Shown here piece after piece: positions 17,446 through 26,283 of a stretch of DNA of 64,000 bases. The notes beneath the pieces are model-generated. The model had not been told where the DNA came from and did no database searches. It was given only the letters and a program-made list of their open reading frames with translations. Position numbers and translations under genes: made by a program. The first letter of the stretch is position 1; each line of letters starts with the position of its first letter. Source of the DNA: Beijerinckiaceae bacterium. Its GTDB lineage: Bacteria > Pseudomonadota > Alphaproteobacteria > Rhizobiales > Beijerinckiaceae. The stretch spans positions 98,012 to 162,011 of the forward strand of contig JAIETL010000023.1 of NCBI GenBank assembly GCA_019745195.1, given 5' to 3'.

Positions 17446-18360
17446 ATGGTCCGGATTCGCAACATCAATTCGATCCATGTTTTCGACAGCGTCGCCCGCT
17501 TCGGCAGCGTGACCAGGGCTGCGCAATACTGCGGCAGCACCCAGAGTTCGGTCAGCTACCACATCAAGAAGCTCGAAACGGACCTCGGCGTCGTCCTCTT
17601 CCGGCGGACCGCGCACGGTCTCGAATTGACCGAGGATGGAGCTCGTCTGGCGATTCATGTCGATGCCGGGTTGCAGCAGATCGGCGCGGGCATCGCGCTG
17701 GTCGCCCGCAGGAGGGCGGAGGTGCGGGTTGCACTCGTCCCGATGTTCGCCAGCCGCCTCGTTTCGGCCCGCATCGGCGATCTGCGTCAGTCCTTCCCCG
17801 ATGTCGACGTGACCTTGCTCAATCACAACAACACCTTCGTGAAACTTCCGGACCCGCACGCCTTCGCGGATTTCGGCATCCAGTGGGGAACCGGCGGCTG
17901 GCCGAAATTCGAGGCGGAGAAGCTGTGGGACGAGCGGCTCGTCGCGGTCTGCAGCCCCGGCTACCAGGCGATGCTCGGACTGTCTGAACCTCAGGATGTT
18001 CAACGCTGCACGTTGTTGCATGTCGACGACAAGCGGATGTGGGCCGAATGGATGAAGGACTGCGGCACCGAACTGCGACCTGATCAGCCGAACATGATGC
18101 TGGAGGATCGCCACTTCCAGCTGAGTTCGACCATGAATGGTCTCGGCATTTCGCTCTTTGCGGAATGGCTGGTTCAGGGCGAGCTGAAAGCGGGCAGCCT
18201 CGTGAATCCTTTCCAACGATCCTATCCGACACAGTTCAGCTATTACCTCGTGGCGCCACACGGGCGGCCGTTATCGGCGAGAGCCAGACAGGTGCGGGAG
18301 TGGTTCCTCGGCCTGGCGGCGGGAAGGGAACAACAGATCCTGTCGGCGCCGTCGAGCTGA
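17446..18360 (+). CDS. LysR-family transcriptional regulator (GcvA-like)
   Basis: A 304-residue regulator. The N-terminal helix-turn-helix reads NSIHVFDSVARFGSVTRAAQ then STQSSVSYHIKKLETDLGVVLF, followed by RRTAHGLELTEDGARL. The C-terminal effector domain keeps the NGLGISLFAEWLVQGEL segment seen in GcvA-type proteins. It diverges from the livG-to-ligase operon and is the likely regulator of it. Confidence 0.93.
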   Translation: MVRIRNINSIHVFDSVARFGSVTRAAQYCGSTQSSVSYHIKKLETDLGVVLFRRTAHGLELTEDGARLAIHVDAGLQQIGAGIALVARRRAEVRVALVPMFASRLVSARIGDLRQSFPDVDVTLLNHNNTFVKLPDPHAFADFGIQWGTGGWPKFEAEKLWDERLVAVCSPGYQAMLGLSEPQDVQRCTLLHVDDKRMWAEWMKDCGTELRPDQPNMMLEDRHFQLSSTMNGLGISLFAEWLVQGELKAGSLVNPFQRSYPTQFSYYLVAPHGRPLSARARQVREWFLGLAAGREQQILSAPSS

Positions 18361-18393
18361 CTTCGGCAGTCGAGCGGCTTGGGCCAACGGCCC

Positions 18394-18579
18394 TCACGGC
18401 TGACCGATTTGCGCCCAATCGCGTATTCCGACGGATGTGATTGTCCGTGGTAGGGCAACGAGGCGGTTCCAAGCGTCGCATGGCGCCTCGATGATCTCGC
18501 CATAGCACTCGAAGACCCGGTTCGACAGGAAGTTGGCGCGCAGGAACGGCCTGACCTGCTCGACGGGGTGGATCTCCGG
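18394..18579 (-). pseudogene. IS630-family transposase, C-terminal remnant
   Basis: About 60 residues match the end of IS630-type transposases: PEIHPVEQVRPFLRANFLSN, carrying the last acidic residue of the DDE triad, then CYGEIIEAPCDAWNRLVALP and ITSVGIRDWAQIG before the stop. Everything upstream of this segment is missing. Confidence 0.75.
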
Positions 18580-18646
18580 CGGCCTCGCAGTTCGCTCAAC
18601 GCTCTTGTCTCGACCGGCGCCGGATTGCCTTAGGCTGAAGCGACGT

Positions 18647-18727
18647 TCAGCGCATCCATGTGAAGGCAGCGGCGGGTTGAAGGAAGCCGAGGAACTGCGC
18701 GGCTTCGCGGTCGAAACGCGTCGCAAT
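18647..18727 (-). pseudogene. IS5-family transposase, C-terminal remnant
   Basis: A 26-residue fragment, IATRFDREAAQFLGFLQPAA then AFTWMR and a stop, matches the very end of IS5-family transposases. It abuts the IS630 remnant in the same orientation. No 5' part is present. Confidence 0.65.
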
Positions 18728-18958
18728 GCATCATAAGTATTTGATTTGATTAAGGCATCTCTCAGTCGTGTTGCGGAGCGATCGGCTCGTCATCGGCCGG
18801 GACATGGATCGCGGCCCGTGCGACCGGGCGCGCCGCCGGCATAGCGCCGTCCGGCAACCGGGACACGTCTTGCCTCTCCAGCCAGGCCAGCCTTGCGGCG
18901 AGATCGGTCGCCAGGACACGCCGGACATGGTCGTCGGTTCGGCTCTCGCGCGCTTCAT
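18728..18958. other. Gap between IS remnants and the chemotaxis gene
   Basis: No gene with a start codon can be supported. One minus-strand frame is open from inside the end of the chemotaxis gene to about 18764 and has coding-like codon use (it includes DDHVRRVLATDLAARLAWLE), but it has no start in frame. It may be the tail of a gene lost in a rearrangement, or chance. Confidence 0.35.
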
Positions 18959-20523
18959 TCAGCCGCTCACGACCTGCCGCGAGAAGCGCGCGACCGACTG
19001 GTCGAGCCGGCGCGCCGAGGCATCGACCCCTGCGGCGGCGTCCGAGACCTGACGGCTGTTCTCCATCGTCCGTGCCGTGTCGCCGGCGACGAGGTCGATC
19101 GCGGCCGCGACCTGCTCGGCTTCCCCGACCGCCCGGCCCAGCGACGCCAGCATCTGGCCGATCGCGGCGCTCTGCTGATCGACCGCGACGACGATGCCGT
19201 CGGCCGCCGCGACGATCGCCTCGGTGGATTTGCTGATGTTCATCACGGCGCCGAGCGAGCGCTCGGCCGCGCCGCGCACCTCCTCGATGCCGCGTGCGAT
19301 GTCGCCAGTGGCCGCGCCCGTGCGCGCCGCCAGGCTCTTGACCTCGTTGGCGACGATGGCGAAGCCGGGCCGGCGCGGGCCGCCTCGATCGTCGCGTTCA
19401 GGGCGAGCAGATTGGTCTGCGCGGCGATTTCGCTGATCAGGTTGGAGACCTGCCCGATATCGCGCACGGCCTCCGAGAGCTCGCTCTTGATCGCGATCGA
19501 AGCCTGCACGTCGGTGGCGGCAGCCTGCACGAGGCCGTTGGTCCTTTCGGCTTCGCGCCGGATCAGCAGGATCGAATCGGTCAGCCCGCGCGAGCCGGCC
19601 TCGACCGAGGCGATGTCGGTCTTGGCCGCGCCCACCTTGGTCAGCACGCCGGCGAGGTTGCCCTTGGAGCCATGGGCGATCGCTCGCAATTGCTCCGCAG
19701 CGCCGTTCATCCGCGCGACGGCATCGGAAACCGATTGCAGAATGACGCCGACCTCGGAGCGGAACCCATCGGCCTGCGCCTCGACCTCCTCGCGCCGCTT
19801 CTCCTCCTGACGGGCCTGCTCCTGCGCCGCGGAGCCGAGCGACCGGGCGCTGCTGATCGCCTGCACGCGGTCGCGCACGAGCTGCGCCATGTTGCGCAGC
19901 GAGATCAGCATCACCGAGCCGAGGATGGCCTGAAACAGAAGGTTCTCCACCACATGGCCCGTCGGCATGAAGCCGAACTGGACGATCCGCCCCAGCAGGA
20001 TCAGCCCGGCGAAAACCAGGGCGGCGGATGGCAGGCTCGCCATGGTGAAGGTGCCGGCGCAGACGAGGCCCGCCAGGATGCTGGCGATCAGAACCTCCAT
20101 CTGCGGCGCGACGCCAGGATTGATCACGATCGGCAGGATCATCCAGGGCAGCGCCAGCAGGCCGGAATCGATCAGGACGCGATCGACGAAGCGCGGCGGC
20201 AGCGGCTTGTCGCGCTGCCGGGACCGCGCCTGCCGCATCCGCGTCGCGCCGAGCAGGCCGGTTGCGCCGACATAGGCGGCGAAGAGCAGCGGAAACCACA
20301 GCCAGCCGTGATAGAGCGCGACGCTGGCGATGACGAGGGCGGAGAGCACATTGGCGACGAGGATCGGCGGCAGCACACGCGCGAACATCTCGGCCTGGGC
20401 TGTTCGCAGATGCGCCGCGAGATCGGGCTCCAGGACCGGCAGGCCAAGCCTGCGGTTGACCCAGGCGTCGTAGCGCGACAGCAGACTGGCGGTCGGCGTC
20501 GTCGTGTCGCCCGGATTCGTCAT
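18959..20523 (-). pseudogene. Methyl-accepting chemotaxis protein, frameshifted
   Basis: The N-terminal half (from 20523) has a cytoplasmic start, about six membrane spans between residues 50 and 200, and a coiled-coil signalling domain reaching SNLISEIAAQTNLLALNATI and EAARAG. The frame then shifts. The rest (GFAIVANEVKSLAARTGAAT, to ARRLDQSVARFSRQVVSG and stop at 18959) continues in another frame. Against the usual EAARAGEAGRGFAVVA, about 10 bases are missing near 19364-19372 in a GGCC-rich stretch. No HAMP domain is evident. If the shift is real the receptor tip is lost and the gene is inactive; a sequencing error cannot be excluded. Confidence 0.85.
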
Positions 20524-20613
20524 GCCGGCTTCGGGCCTGTCCTGCTGAATAATAAGGCAGGAACGATGCGCCAGCCGCGTTACGTCGCGGTTAACGCTGC
20601 ATGCAGCCCACGC

Positions 20614-21330
20614 TCACGACCAGCCCGGCCGCCACTTTGCGAACTCGGCCTTGGTCTCGGCGTTGGCCGGATAGAGCCCGAAAATGCCCTGCCCCGCCCT
20701 GACGCGCTCGGCGACGAAGTCCTCATAGGCCGTCTGCTCATAGGCCTCTTCGGCGACCTCGTTTGCGATATGGGCGGGCACGCAACAGACCCCCTCGCCA
20801 TCGCCAACCATGATGTCGCCGGGATAGACGGCGACGTCCCCGCAGGCGATCGGCGCGTTGATGTCGAGCGCATGATGGCGGATCAGGTTGGTCGGCGCGC
20901 TCGGGCGCTGGTGATAGGCCGGGATGGCCAGCGCCGCGATCTCGGGCGAGTCGCGAAAACCGCCATCGGTGACGATTCCGGCCACGCCGCGCTGCATCAG
21001 CCGCGTCACCAGGATGCCGCCGGCCGAGGCGGCGCGCGCATCCTTGCGCGAGTCGATCACCATGACATGGCCGGGCGGGCAGTCCTCGACCGCGCGCCGC
21101 TGCGGGTGCTGCGTGCCCTCGAACATGCCCAGATGATCGAGGTCTTCCCGCGCCGGGATATAGCGCAAAGTGAAGGCCTCGCCGACCATGCTCTCGCCCT
21201 TCAGGCTCAGCGGCCGCACATCCTGTATGAAGACGTTACGGAAGCCGCGCTTGAACAGGGCGGTGGTCAGGGTCGCGGTCGAGACGCGCTTGAGCTTGGC
21301 GCGGTTTTCGGGGGTGAGGGTGGTCGTCAT
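20614..21330 (-). CDS. RraA / HMG-aldolase family protein
   Basis: A 238-residue member of the RraA-like family, which includes 4-hydroxy-4-methyl-2-oxoglutarate / 4-carboxy-4-hydroxy-2-oxoadipate aldolases and RNase E inhibitors. The motif GIVTDGGFRDSPEIAAL supplies the Arg-Asp pair used for metal and oxaloacetate-type binding, and GDGEGVCCVPAHIA is also typical. The start at 21330 opens MTTTLTPENRAKLKRVSTAT. The context (Bug receptor, IlvD dehydratase, DHDPS-like lyase) favours an aldolase or decarboxylase in sugar-acid catabolism over RNA regulation. Confidence 0.85.
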   Translation of the reverse strand: MTTTLTPENRAKLKRVSTATLTTALFKRGFRNVFIQDVRPLSLKGESMVGEAFTLRYIPAREDLDHLGMFEGTQHPQRRAVEDCPPGHVMVIDSRKDARAASAGGILVTRLMQRGVAGIVTDGGFRDSPEIAALAIPAYHQRPSAPTNLIRHHALDINAPIACGDVAVYPGDIMVGDGEGVCCVPAHIANEVAEEAYEQTAYEDFVAERVRAGQGIFGLYPANAETKAEFAKWRPGWS

Positions 21331-21371
21331 GACACTCTGCTTTCGCCGCTTGCGCGAGCCATTCAAAAACG

Positions 21372-21473
21372 CGTCGTCCCGGACAAGCGGCGCAGCCGCG
21401 CCGATCCGGGATCCATTCCTGAACCGTTCCGGAATGGATCCCGGGTCTCCGCTGCGCTCCGCCCGGGACGACG
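21372..21473. repeat. Long palindromic intergenic repeat (GTCCCGG family)
   Basis: Arms beginning CGTCGTCCCGGACAAGCGG and ending CGCCCGGGACGACG flank a centre with GGATCCATTCC and GGAATGGATCC. The 102-bp element can form a near-complete cruciform. It fills the gap between the Bug receptor gene and the RraA-like gene on the same strand, so it may act as an intra-operon terminator or RNA-stability element. Confidence 0.8.
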
Positions 21474-21494
21474 GAGCGCGAGAAATGCAAACGA

Positions 21495-22475
21495 TCACTC
21501 GATCTTCACATTGGCCTTCTGCGCCACCTCGGCCCAGCGCTTGGTCTCGGCTGCGATATGAGCGGTGAACTGTTCCTGTGTCGAGCCGACGGGATCGACG
21601 CCGAGCTTTTTGAGCTGATCGATCACGGCCGGCTCCTTCATGATCGCCTGGACCTCGGCGGAGAGCCTGGCGACGATCTCCTTGGGCACGCCGGACGGCG
21701 CGAAGAAGCCGTGCCAGGAGGCGGCCTCGTAGCCGGGGATGAACTCGGCCACCGTCGGCAGGTCCTTGGCCACCGGGAGCCGCTGGGCGGTGGCGGTGGC
21801 GAGCGCCCTGATCTTGCCGGCTTCGACATGAGGCCAGGCGATGGTGATGTTGTCGAAGGAGAGCTGGATCTGGCCCGACAGCAGATCCTGCGTCACCTGC
21901 CCGCTGGAGCGGTAGGGCACATGGGCCATGTCGGTTCCGGTCGCGACCTTGAAGAGTTCGGCCGCCATATGGGTCGATGTGCCCGCGCCCGACGAGCCGA
22001 ACGAGTATTTGCCGGGGTTCTTCTTGAGCAGGTCGATCAGTTCCGGGACGGTCTTGGCGGGCAGGTCGATATTGACCATCAGGATGTTGGGAACGCTCGC
22101 GACCTGCGAAATCGGCGCGAAATCCTTGATATGGTCGAAGGGCAGCCTGGCGTAGACGGCCGGGTTGATCGCATGGGTCGAAACCGTGCCCATGGTCAGC
22201 ATCGTGCCGTCCTGCGGGCCGCGCGCCACGGCCGCGACACCGGTATTGCCGCCGGCTCCCGCCCTGTTCTCGACGATGAACCGGCCGTTCAGCCTGGCGC
22301 CGAGCCGCTCGGCCAGAATGCGTCCGAGCAGATCGGTGGTGCCGCCGGCCGCGAAGGGCACGACGATCGTCACCACCTTCGAGCCGGGATAATCCGCCTG
22401 AGCGAAGGCGGGCGAACCCAGCATGAGAGCCGCGCCCGCAGCCAGCGCCGTCCTGCGTGTCAATCTCGTCATCAT
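21495..22475 (-). CDS. TTT-type periplasmic receptor (Bug family), no adjacent TctAB
   Basis: A 326-residue solute receptor. Signal peptide MTRLTRRTALAAGAALMLG to AFAQ, then the family opening VTIVVPFAAGGTTDLLGRIL and ENRAGAGGNTGVAAVA. HVPYRSSGQVTQDLLSGQIQ and GVPKEIVARLSAEVQAIM are the usual later motifs. Two Met codons are adjacent; the first (22475) is used, with AGGAAACGGAG upstream. No TctA/TctB genes accompany it. It heads a unit with the RraA-like gene and is divergent from a GntR gene. Confidence 0.92.
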   Translation of the reverse strand: MMTRLTRRTALAAGAALMLGSPAFAQADYPGSKVVTIVVPFAAGGTTDLLGRILAERLGARLNGRFIVENRAGAGGNTGVAAVARGPQDGTMLTMGTVSTHAINPAVYARLPFDHIKDFAPISQVASVPNILMVNIDLPAKTVPELIDLLKKNPGKYSFGSSGAGTSTHMAAELFKVATGTDMAHVPYRSSGQVTQDLLSGQIQLSFDNITIAWPHVEAGKIRALATATAQRLPVAKDLPTVAEFIPGYEAASWHGFFAPSGVPKEIVARLSAEVQAIMKEPAVIDQLKKLGVDPVGSTQEQFTAHIAAETKRWAEVAQKANVKIE

Positions 22476-22553
22476 CGCTCCGTTTCCTCTGCTTACGCCC
22501 ATCTGATGGCGGGCCTTGGCAAAGGCATCTAGCACATGATTTCGAATTTGAAA

Positions 22554-22567
22554 TCTGAAATTTCAGA
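22554..22567. promoter_or_regulatory. Palindromic candidate GntR operator
   Basis: TCTGAAATTTCAGA is a perfect 14-bp palindrome inside an AT-rich island that also contains TTCGAA. It lies in the 130-bp gap between the divergent Bug receptor and GntR genes, an expected place for an autoregulated FCD-type GntR site controlling both directions. Confidence 0.55.
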
Positions 22568-22605
22568 GTTGCGCCGATTCACCGCTTGTGATGAATAGGA
22601 TCGGC

Positions 22606-23364
22606 ATGGATGCTGTCGGGCGGCACAGTCTCGCGCCGGCAGCCTGCAAATGGATCGACATGACCAGCCTGAACCCGATCGAACCCGTCGCGCCTCACCT
22701 GCTGCGCTCGCTGCGCGAGCATGTGCATGAGCGCCTGCGCCGGGCGATCGTGGCCGGGCGCTTCCGCAATGGCGAACGCCTGAACGAGCGTGCGTTGGCC
22801 GAAATGCTCGGCGTCAGCACGACGCCGGTGAAGGATGCGATCCGCAAGCTCGAGAGCGAAGGCCTCGTGCGGACGGAGGCGCGGCGCGGCGTCTTCGTCG
22901 AGTTTTCCGTCGGCCAGGCGCTTCAGATGGCGCTGGGGCGTGCGGCTCTGGAAAGCGTGATGGCTCATATCGCCGCAAACCACGTCACTGCGGCGGACAT
23001 TGCCGAACTGGCGCGGCTCATCGAGGAGATGGAGCACGCCACGGCCCATAGCGCACTGGAAGACCTGGTCACCCTGAACGAGGCCTATCACGGCATGATC
23101 CACCGGATCTCCGGCTGCGCCTATCTGGAGCGTCGGCTCGACGGGCAGCGCATGTACGACCACGCCCAGCGCATCGCGCTGTTGTCGGAGCCGATGGAGC
23201 GCGGCCAGGGTTTCGATGAACACAGCGCGATTTTCCAGGCGCTGAAAGCCCGCGACGCCGGGCTGGCCGAACAGAGGATGCGCCGCCACATCGTCCGCTC
23301 GGCGAAAGCCCATGTGCGGCAGGTGTTCGGCGCCGATGCGGAAGGACTGGCCTATGACGAGTGA
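22606..23364 (+). CDS. GntR-family regulator, FCD subfamily
   Basis: A 252-residue regulator. The N-terminal winged helix reads VHERLRRAIVAGRFRNGERL, NERALAEMLGVSTTPVKDAI and RKLESEGLVRTEARRGVFV. The all-helical FCD effector domain follows, with metal/ligand-type His in AYHGMIHRISG and the late RMRRHIVRS. The start at 22606 is chosen for AGGA five bases upstream; ATG at 22591 or 22660 are alternatives. It overlaps the next gene by 11 bp and diverges from the Bug receptor gene, so it likely controls this sugar-acid module. Confidence 0.9.
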   Translation: MDAVGRHSLAPAACKWIDMTSLNPIEPVAPHLLRSLREHVHERLRRAIVAGRFRNGERLNERALAEMLGVSTTPVKDAIRKLESEGLVRTEARRGVFVEFSVGQALQMALGRAALESVMAHIAANHVTAADIAELARLIEEMEHATAHSALEDLVTLNEAYHGMIHRISGCAYLERRLDGQRMYDHAQRIALLSEPMERGQGFDEHSAIFQALKARDAGLAEQRMRRHIVRSAKAHVRQVFGADAEGLAYDE

Positions 23365-24271
23365 CAACGTAAGGCGCGCCCTGCGCGGTATTTCCGGCGT
23401 TCATGTCACCGCCTGGAAAGCCGATGGCGAAGCCGACTGGACCCTGACAGGCAAGATCGTCGCCCGCATCGCGGCGGCCGGCATCCACAACATCGTCTCG
23501 GCTGGCAACACCGGCGAGTTCTACCCGATGACGACCGATGAGGTGGTGCGCAGCCACGCCGTCGCCGCGGAAAGCGCCGCCGGCAAGGCGCTGGTGACCG
23601 CCGGCATCGGCCGCTCCCTGCGCGAGGCGGTCGCGACCGGAAAACTCGCGGCCAAGGCCGGCTGCGACGCGGTGATGGTGCATCACCCGCTCGACCCCTT
23701 CGCCGCGCCGCAAAGCCAGGCGGACTACATCATCGCCATCGCCGAGGCGCTGGAGCTGCCGCTCGTCGCCTATATCCGCTCCGACGCAATCGGCGTGACG
23801 GACCTCGTCCGTGTCGCGACGCACGCCAATGTCGCCGGCGTGAAGTTCGCATCGAACAACATGATGCTTTTGTCCGAATGCGTACGGGCCACGCAGGGGA
23901 CATCGGCCAACTGGATTTGCGGGCTGGCGGAGGGTTGGGCCGCGCCGTTCTACGCATTGGGCGCGCGCGGTTTCACCTCGGGCCTGATCAACGTCGCTCC
24001 CGAGCGCTCGCTCGCGGTCTGGCGCGCCTTGGAAGCCGGCGATTATGCCGCCGCCCGCGCCGAGGTCGACGCCATCGCTGGTTTCGAGACGCTACGCACG
24101 AAATATGGCAACGGCGCGAATGTGACGGTGGTCAAGGAGGCGCTCGGCATGCTGGGAACACCGGTCGGCCCGGTGCGGCTACCGGGACTGCCGGAGCTGA
24201 ACGCGGCGGAACGGGCGGAGTTGCGGGCGATCGTCGCCGGCTGGAGCGCGGTGTGCGTGGCGGCGGAGTAA
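23354..24271 (+). CDS. DHDPS/N-acetylneuraminate lyase family protein
   Basis: A 305-residue (beta/alpha)8 Schiff-base lyase or dehydratase. The glycine/Thr loop SAGNTGEFYPMTTDE, the tyrosine in LVAYIRSD (Y140) and the Schiff-base lysine in AGVKFASNN (K164) stand where expected. Relatives act on dihydrodipicolinate, 2-keto-3-deoxy sugar acids or 4-hydroxy-2-oxo acids. Next to an arabonate-like IlvD dehydratase, a 2-keto-3-deoxy-sugar-acid dehydratase or aldolase is the best guess. Start at 23354, coupled to the GntR gene by an 11-bp overlap. Confidence 0.88.
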   Translation: MTSDNVRRALRGISGVHVTAWKADGEADWTLTGKIVARIAAAGIHNIVSAGNTGEFYPMTTDEVVRSHAVAAESAAGKALVTAGIGRSLREAVATGKLAAKAGCDAVMVHHPLDPFAAPQSQADYIIAIAEALELPLVAYIRSDAIGVTDLVRVATHANVAGVKFASNNMMLLSECVRATQGTSANWICGLAEGWAAPFYALGARGFTSGLINVAPERSLAVWRALEAGDYAAARAEVDAIAGFETLRTKYGNGANVTVVKEALGMLGTPVGPVRLPGLPELNAAERAELRAIVAGWSAVCVAAE

Positions 24272-24275
24272 CATC

Positions 24276-24405
24276 TGTCATTCCGGGGCTTCGCGCAGCG
24301 AAGAACCCGGCAACCCATGACCGGGTGAGCGCCTCATCGCCGGTAAGGATGTCTCACCCGGTCGTGGGTTCCGGGTTCGCAGCTTCGCTGCGCCCCGGAA
24401 TGACA
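24276..24405. repeat. Long palindromic intergenic repeat (CATTCCGGGG family)
   Basis: Arms TGTCATTCCGGGGCTTCGC (24276 onward) and GCGCCCCGGAATGACA (to 24405) enclose nested stems with AACCCGG/CCGGGTT and GGGTGAG/CTCACCC. The 130-bp element occupies almost the whole gap between two co-directional genes of one probable operon. Confidence 0.8.
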
Positions 24406-24440
24406 AACCATACAGACAAGAAAACACCTCAGGAAACGCC

Positions 24441-26171
24441 ATGACCCACCCCCGCAAGACGCCCGATACGTTGCGCTCGAAGCGCTGGTTCGGCGCGAGC
24501 GACCTGCGCTCCTTCGGGCATCGCTCGCGGGCGCTGCAGATGGGGCTCGGCCATGACGAGTTCATGGGCAAGCCGGTGATCGGCATCCTCAACACCTGGT
24601 CCGAGATCAACCCCTGCCACACCCATCTGCGCGACCGCGCCGAGGCGGTGAAGCGCGCGGTCTGGGCGGCGGGCGGCTTCCCGGTCGAGATCCCGGTGAT
24701 GTCAGTCTCGGAGCAGTATCAGAAGCCGACCACCATGCTCTATCGCAACTTCCTCGCGATGGAGGCGGAGGAATCGATCCGCTCCCACCCGCTTGACGGC
24801 GCGGTGCTGCTCGGCGGCTGCGACAAGTCCACCCCGGCCCTGATCATGGGGGCGTGCAGCGCCGGCCTGCCCTTCATCTTCGTGCCGGCCGGGCCGATGC
24901 TGCGCGGCAACTGGGCCGGCAAGGTGCTGGGTTCGGGCGCGGATGTCTGGAAATACTGGGCCGAGAAGGAAGCCGGCAACATCACCGATGGGCAGTGGAA
25001 GGACATGGAAAGCGGCATCGCCCGCTCGCACGGCACCTGCATGGTGATGGGCACGGCCGCCACCATGATGAGCCATGCCGAGGTGCTGGGGCTGACGCTG
25101 CCCGGCGCATCCGCGATCCCCGCCGCCGACGCCGCCCATCCGCGCATGGCGGCAGCGTCAGGCAAGCGTATCGTCGAGATGGTCTGGGAGGATTTGACGC
25201 CAGACCGCATCCTGACGCGCAAGAGCTTCGAGAACGCGCTGACCGTGCACATGGCCGTGGCCGGCTCGACCAACGCGATCATCCATCTGATCGCCATGGC
25301 CGGGCGCGCCGGCGTCTCGCTGACGCCGGACGATTTCGATGCCTTCTCCCGCAAGGTGCCGGTGATCGCGAACCTGCGGCCCTCCGGCGAATTCCTGATG
25401 GAGGATTTCTTCTATGCGGGCGGCCTGCCCGCATTGCTGAAGCAGCTCCAAAGCAAGCTCCACACCGACGCCATGACCGTCACCGGCAAGCCGCTGTCGG
25501 AAACCATCGCGCTCGCCACCGTCTATGACGACAACGTCATCCGTCCGCTCGATCGGGCGGTCTCGACGGCCAACGGGCTCGCCGTTCTGAAAGGCAACAT
25601 CGCGCCAGACGGCTGCGTCATCAAGCCCTCCGCCGCCGAGCCGCATCTGCTGAAGCATTCAGGCCCGGCGCTGGTCTTCGAGGATTACGACGCGATGATG
25701 CGGGCGGTGAACGACGAGAGCCTCGACGTTACGCGCGACCACATCATGGTGCTGAAGAACTGCGGCCCTGTCGGCGGGCCGGGCATGCCGGAATGGGGCA
25801 TGATGCCGATCCCCAAGAAGCTGCTGAAGCAGGGCGTGCGCGACATGCTGCGCATCTCCGACGCGCGCATGTCGGGCACCAGCTACGGCGCCTGCGTGCT
25901 CCATGTCGCGCCCGAGGCCTATATCCGCGGCCCTCTGGCAGCGGTCAGGACCGGTGACGTCATCAGCGTCGATGTCGAGGCGCGCAGCATCTCGGTGAAC
26001 CTCTCCGACGCCGAGATCGCCGAACGTCTGAAGACATGGACGCCGCCCGACCGCGACTATCCGCGCGGCTGGGGCAAGATGTCGGCGGCCCATATCCGCC
26101 AGGCCGACAAGGGCTGCGACTTCGACTATCTCGAGGGCACCGCGAAAATCCCCGAACCGGAAATTCACTGA
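24441..26171 (+). CDS. IlvD/Edd-family dehydratase (sugar-acid type, L-arabonate dehydratase-like)
   Basis: A 576-residue iron-sulfur dehydratase. The three cluster cysteines are at C59 (EINPCHTHLRD), C127 (LGGCDKSTP) and C200 (SHGTCMVMGTAATM). Conserved GPVGGPGMPEWG and ISDARMSGTSYGACVLH stretches carry the catalytic Ser region. The opening SKRWFGASDLRSFGHRSR and the length match sugar-acid dehydratases (arabonate, xylonate, gluconate) better than biosynthetic IlvD. It would convert a sugar acid to its 2-keto-3-deoxy form for the DHDPS-like lyase upstream. The start is supported by AGGAAACGCC just before ATG. Confidence 0.88.
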   Translation: MTHPRKTPDTLRSKRWFGASDLRSFGHRSRALQMGLGHDEFMGKPVIGILNTWSEINPCHTHLRDRAEAVKRAVWAAGGFPVEIPVMSVSEQYQKPTTMLYRNFLAMEAEESIRSHPLDGAVLLGGCDKSTPALIMGACSAGLPFIFVPAGPMLRGNWAGKVLGSGADVWKYWAEKEAGNITDGQWKDMESGIARSHGTCMVMGTAATMMSHAEVLGLTLPGASAIPAADAAHPRMAAASGKRIVEMVWEDLTPDRILTRKSFENALTVHMAVAGSTNAIIHLIAMAGRAGVSLTPDDFDAFSRKVPVIANLRPSGEFLMEDFFYAGGLPALLKQLQSKLHTDAMTVTGKPLSETIALATVYDDNVIRPLDRAVSTANGLAVLKGNIAPDGCVIKPSAAEPHLLKHSGPALVFEDYDAMMRAVNDESLDVTRDHIMVLKNCGPVGGPGMPEWGMMPIPKKLLKQGVRDMLRISDARMSGTSYGACVLHVAPEAYIRGPLAAVRTGDVISVDVEARSISVNLSDAEIAERLKTWTPPDRDYPRGWGKMSAAHIRQADKGCDFDYLEGTAKIPEPEIH

Positions 26172-26283
26172 CCGCGCAATCCCCATGGGGATGCGCGTGC
26201 CACCAATCCCCGCCCCCCATGACCTGGCGGATAATGCCTCGCAGATGGCGCGCGATCCGCGTGCCGATTCCGCGAGGCTTGCC

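Noticed and set aside
18764..18985. Minus-strand frame with coding-like composition past the chemotaxis gene end
   Set aside because: No start codon in frame; it overlaps the normal MCP C-terminus. Kept only as a note on the gap.
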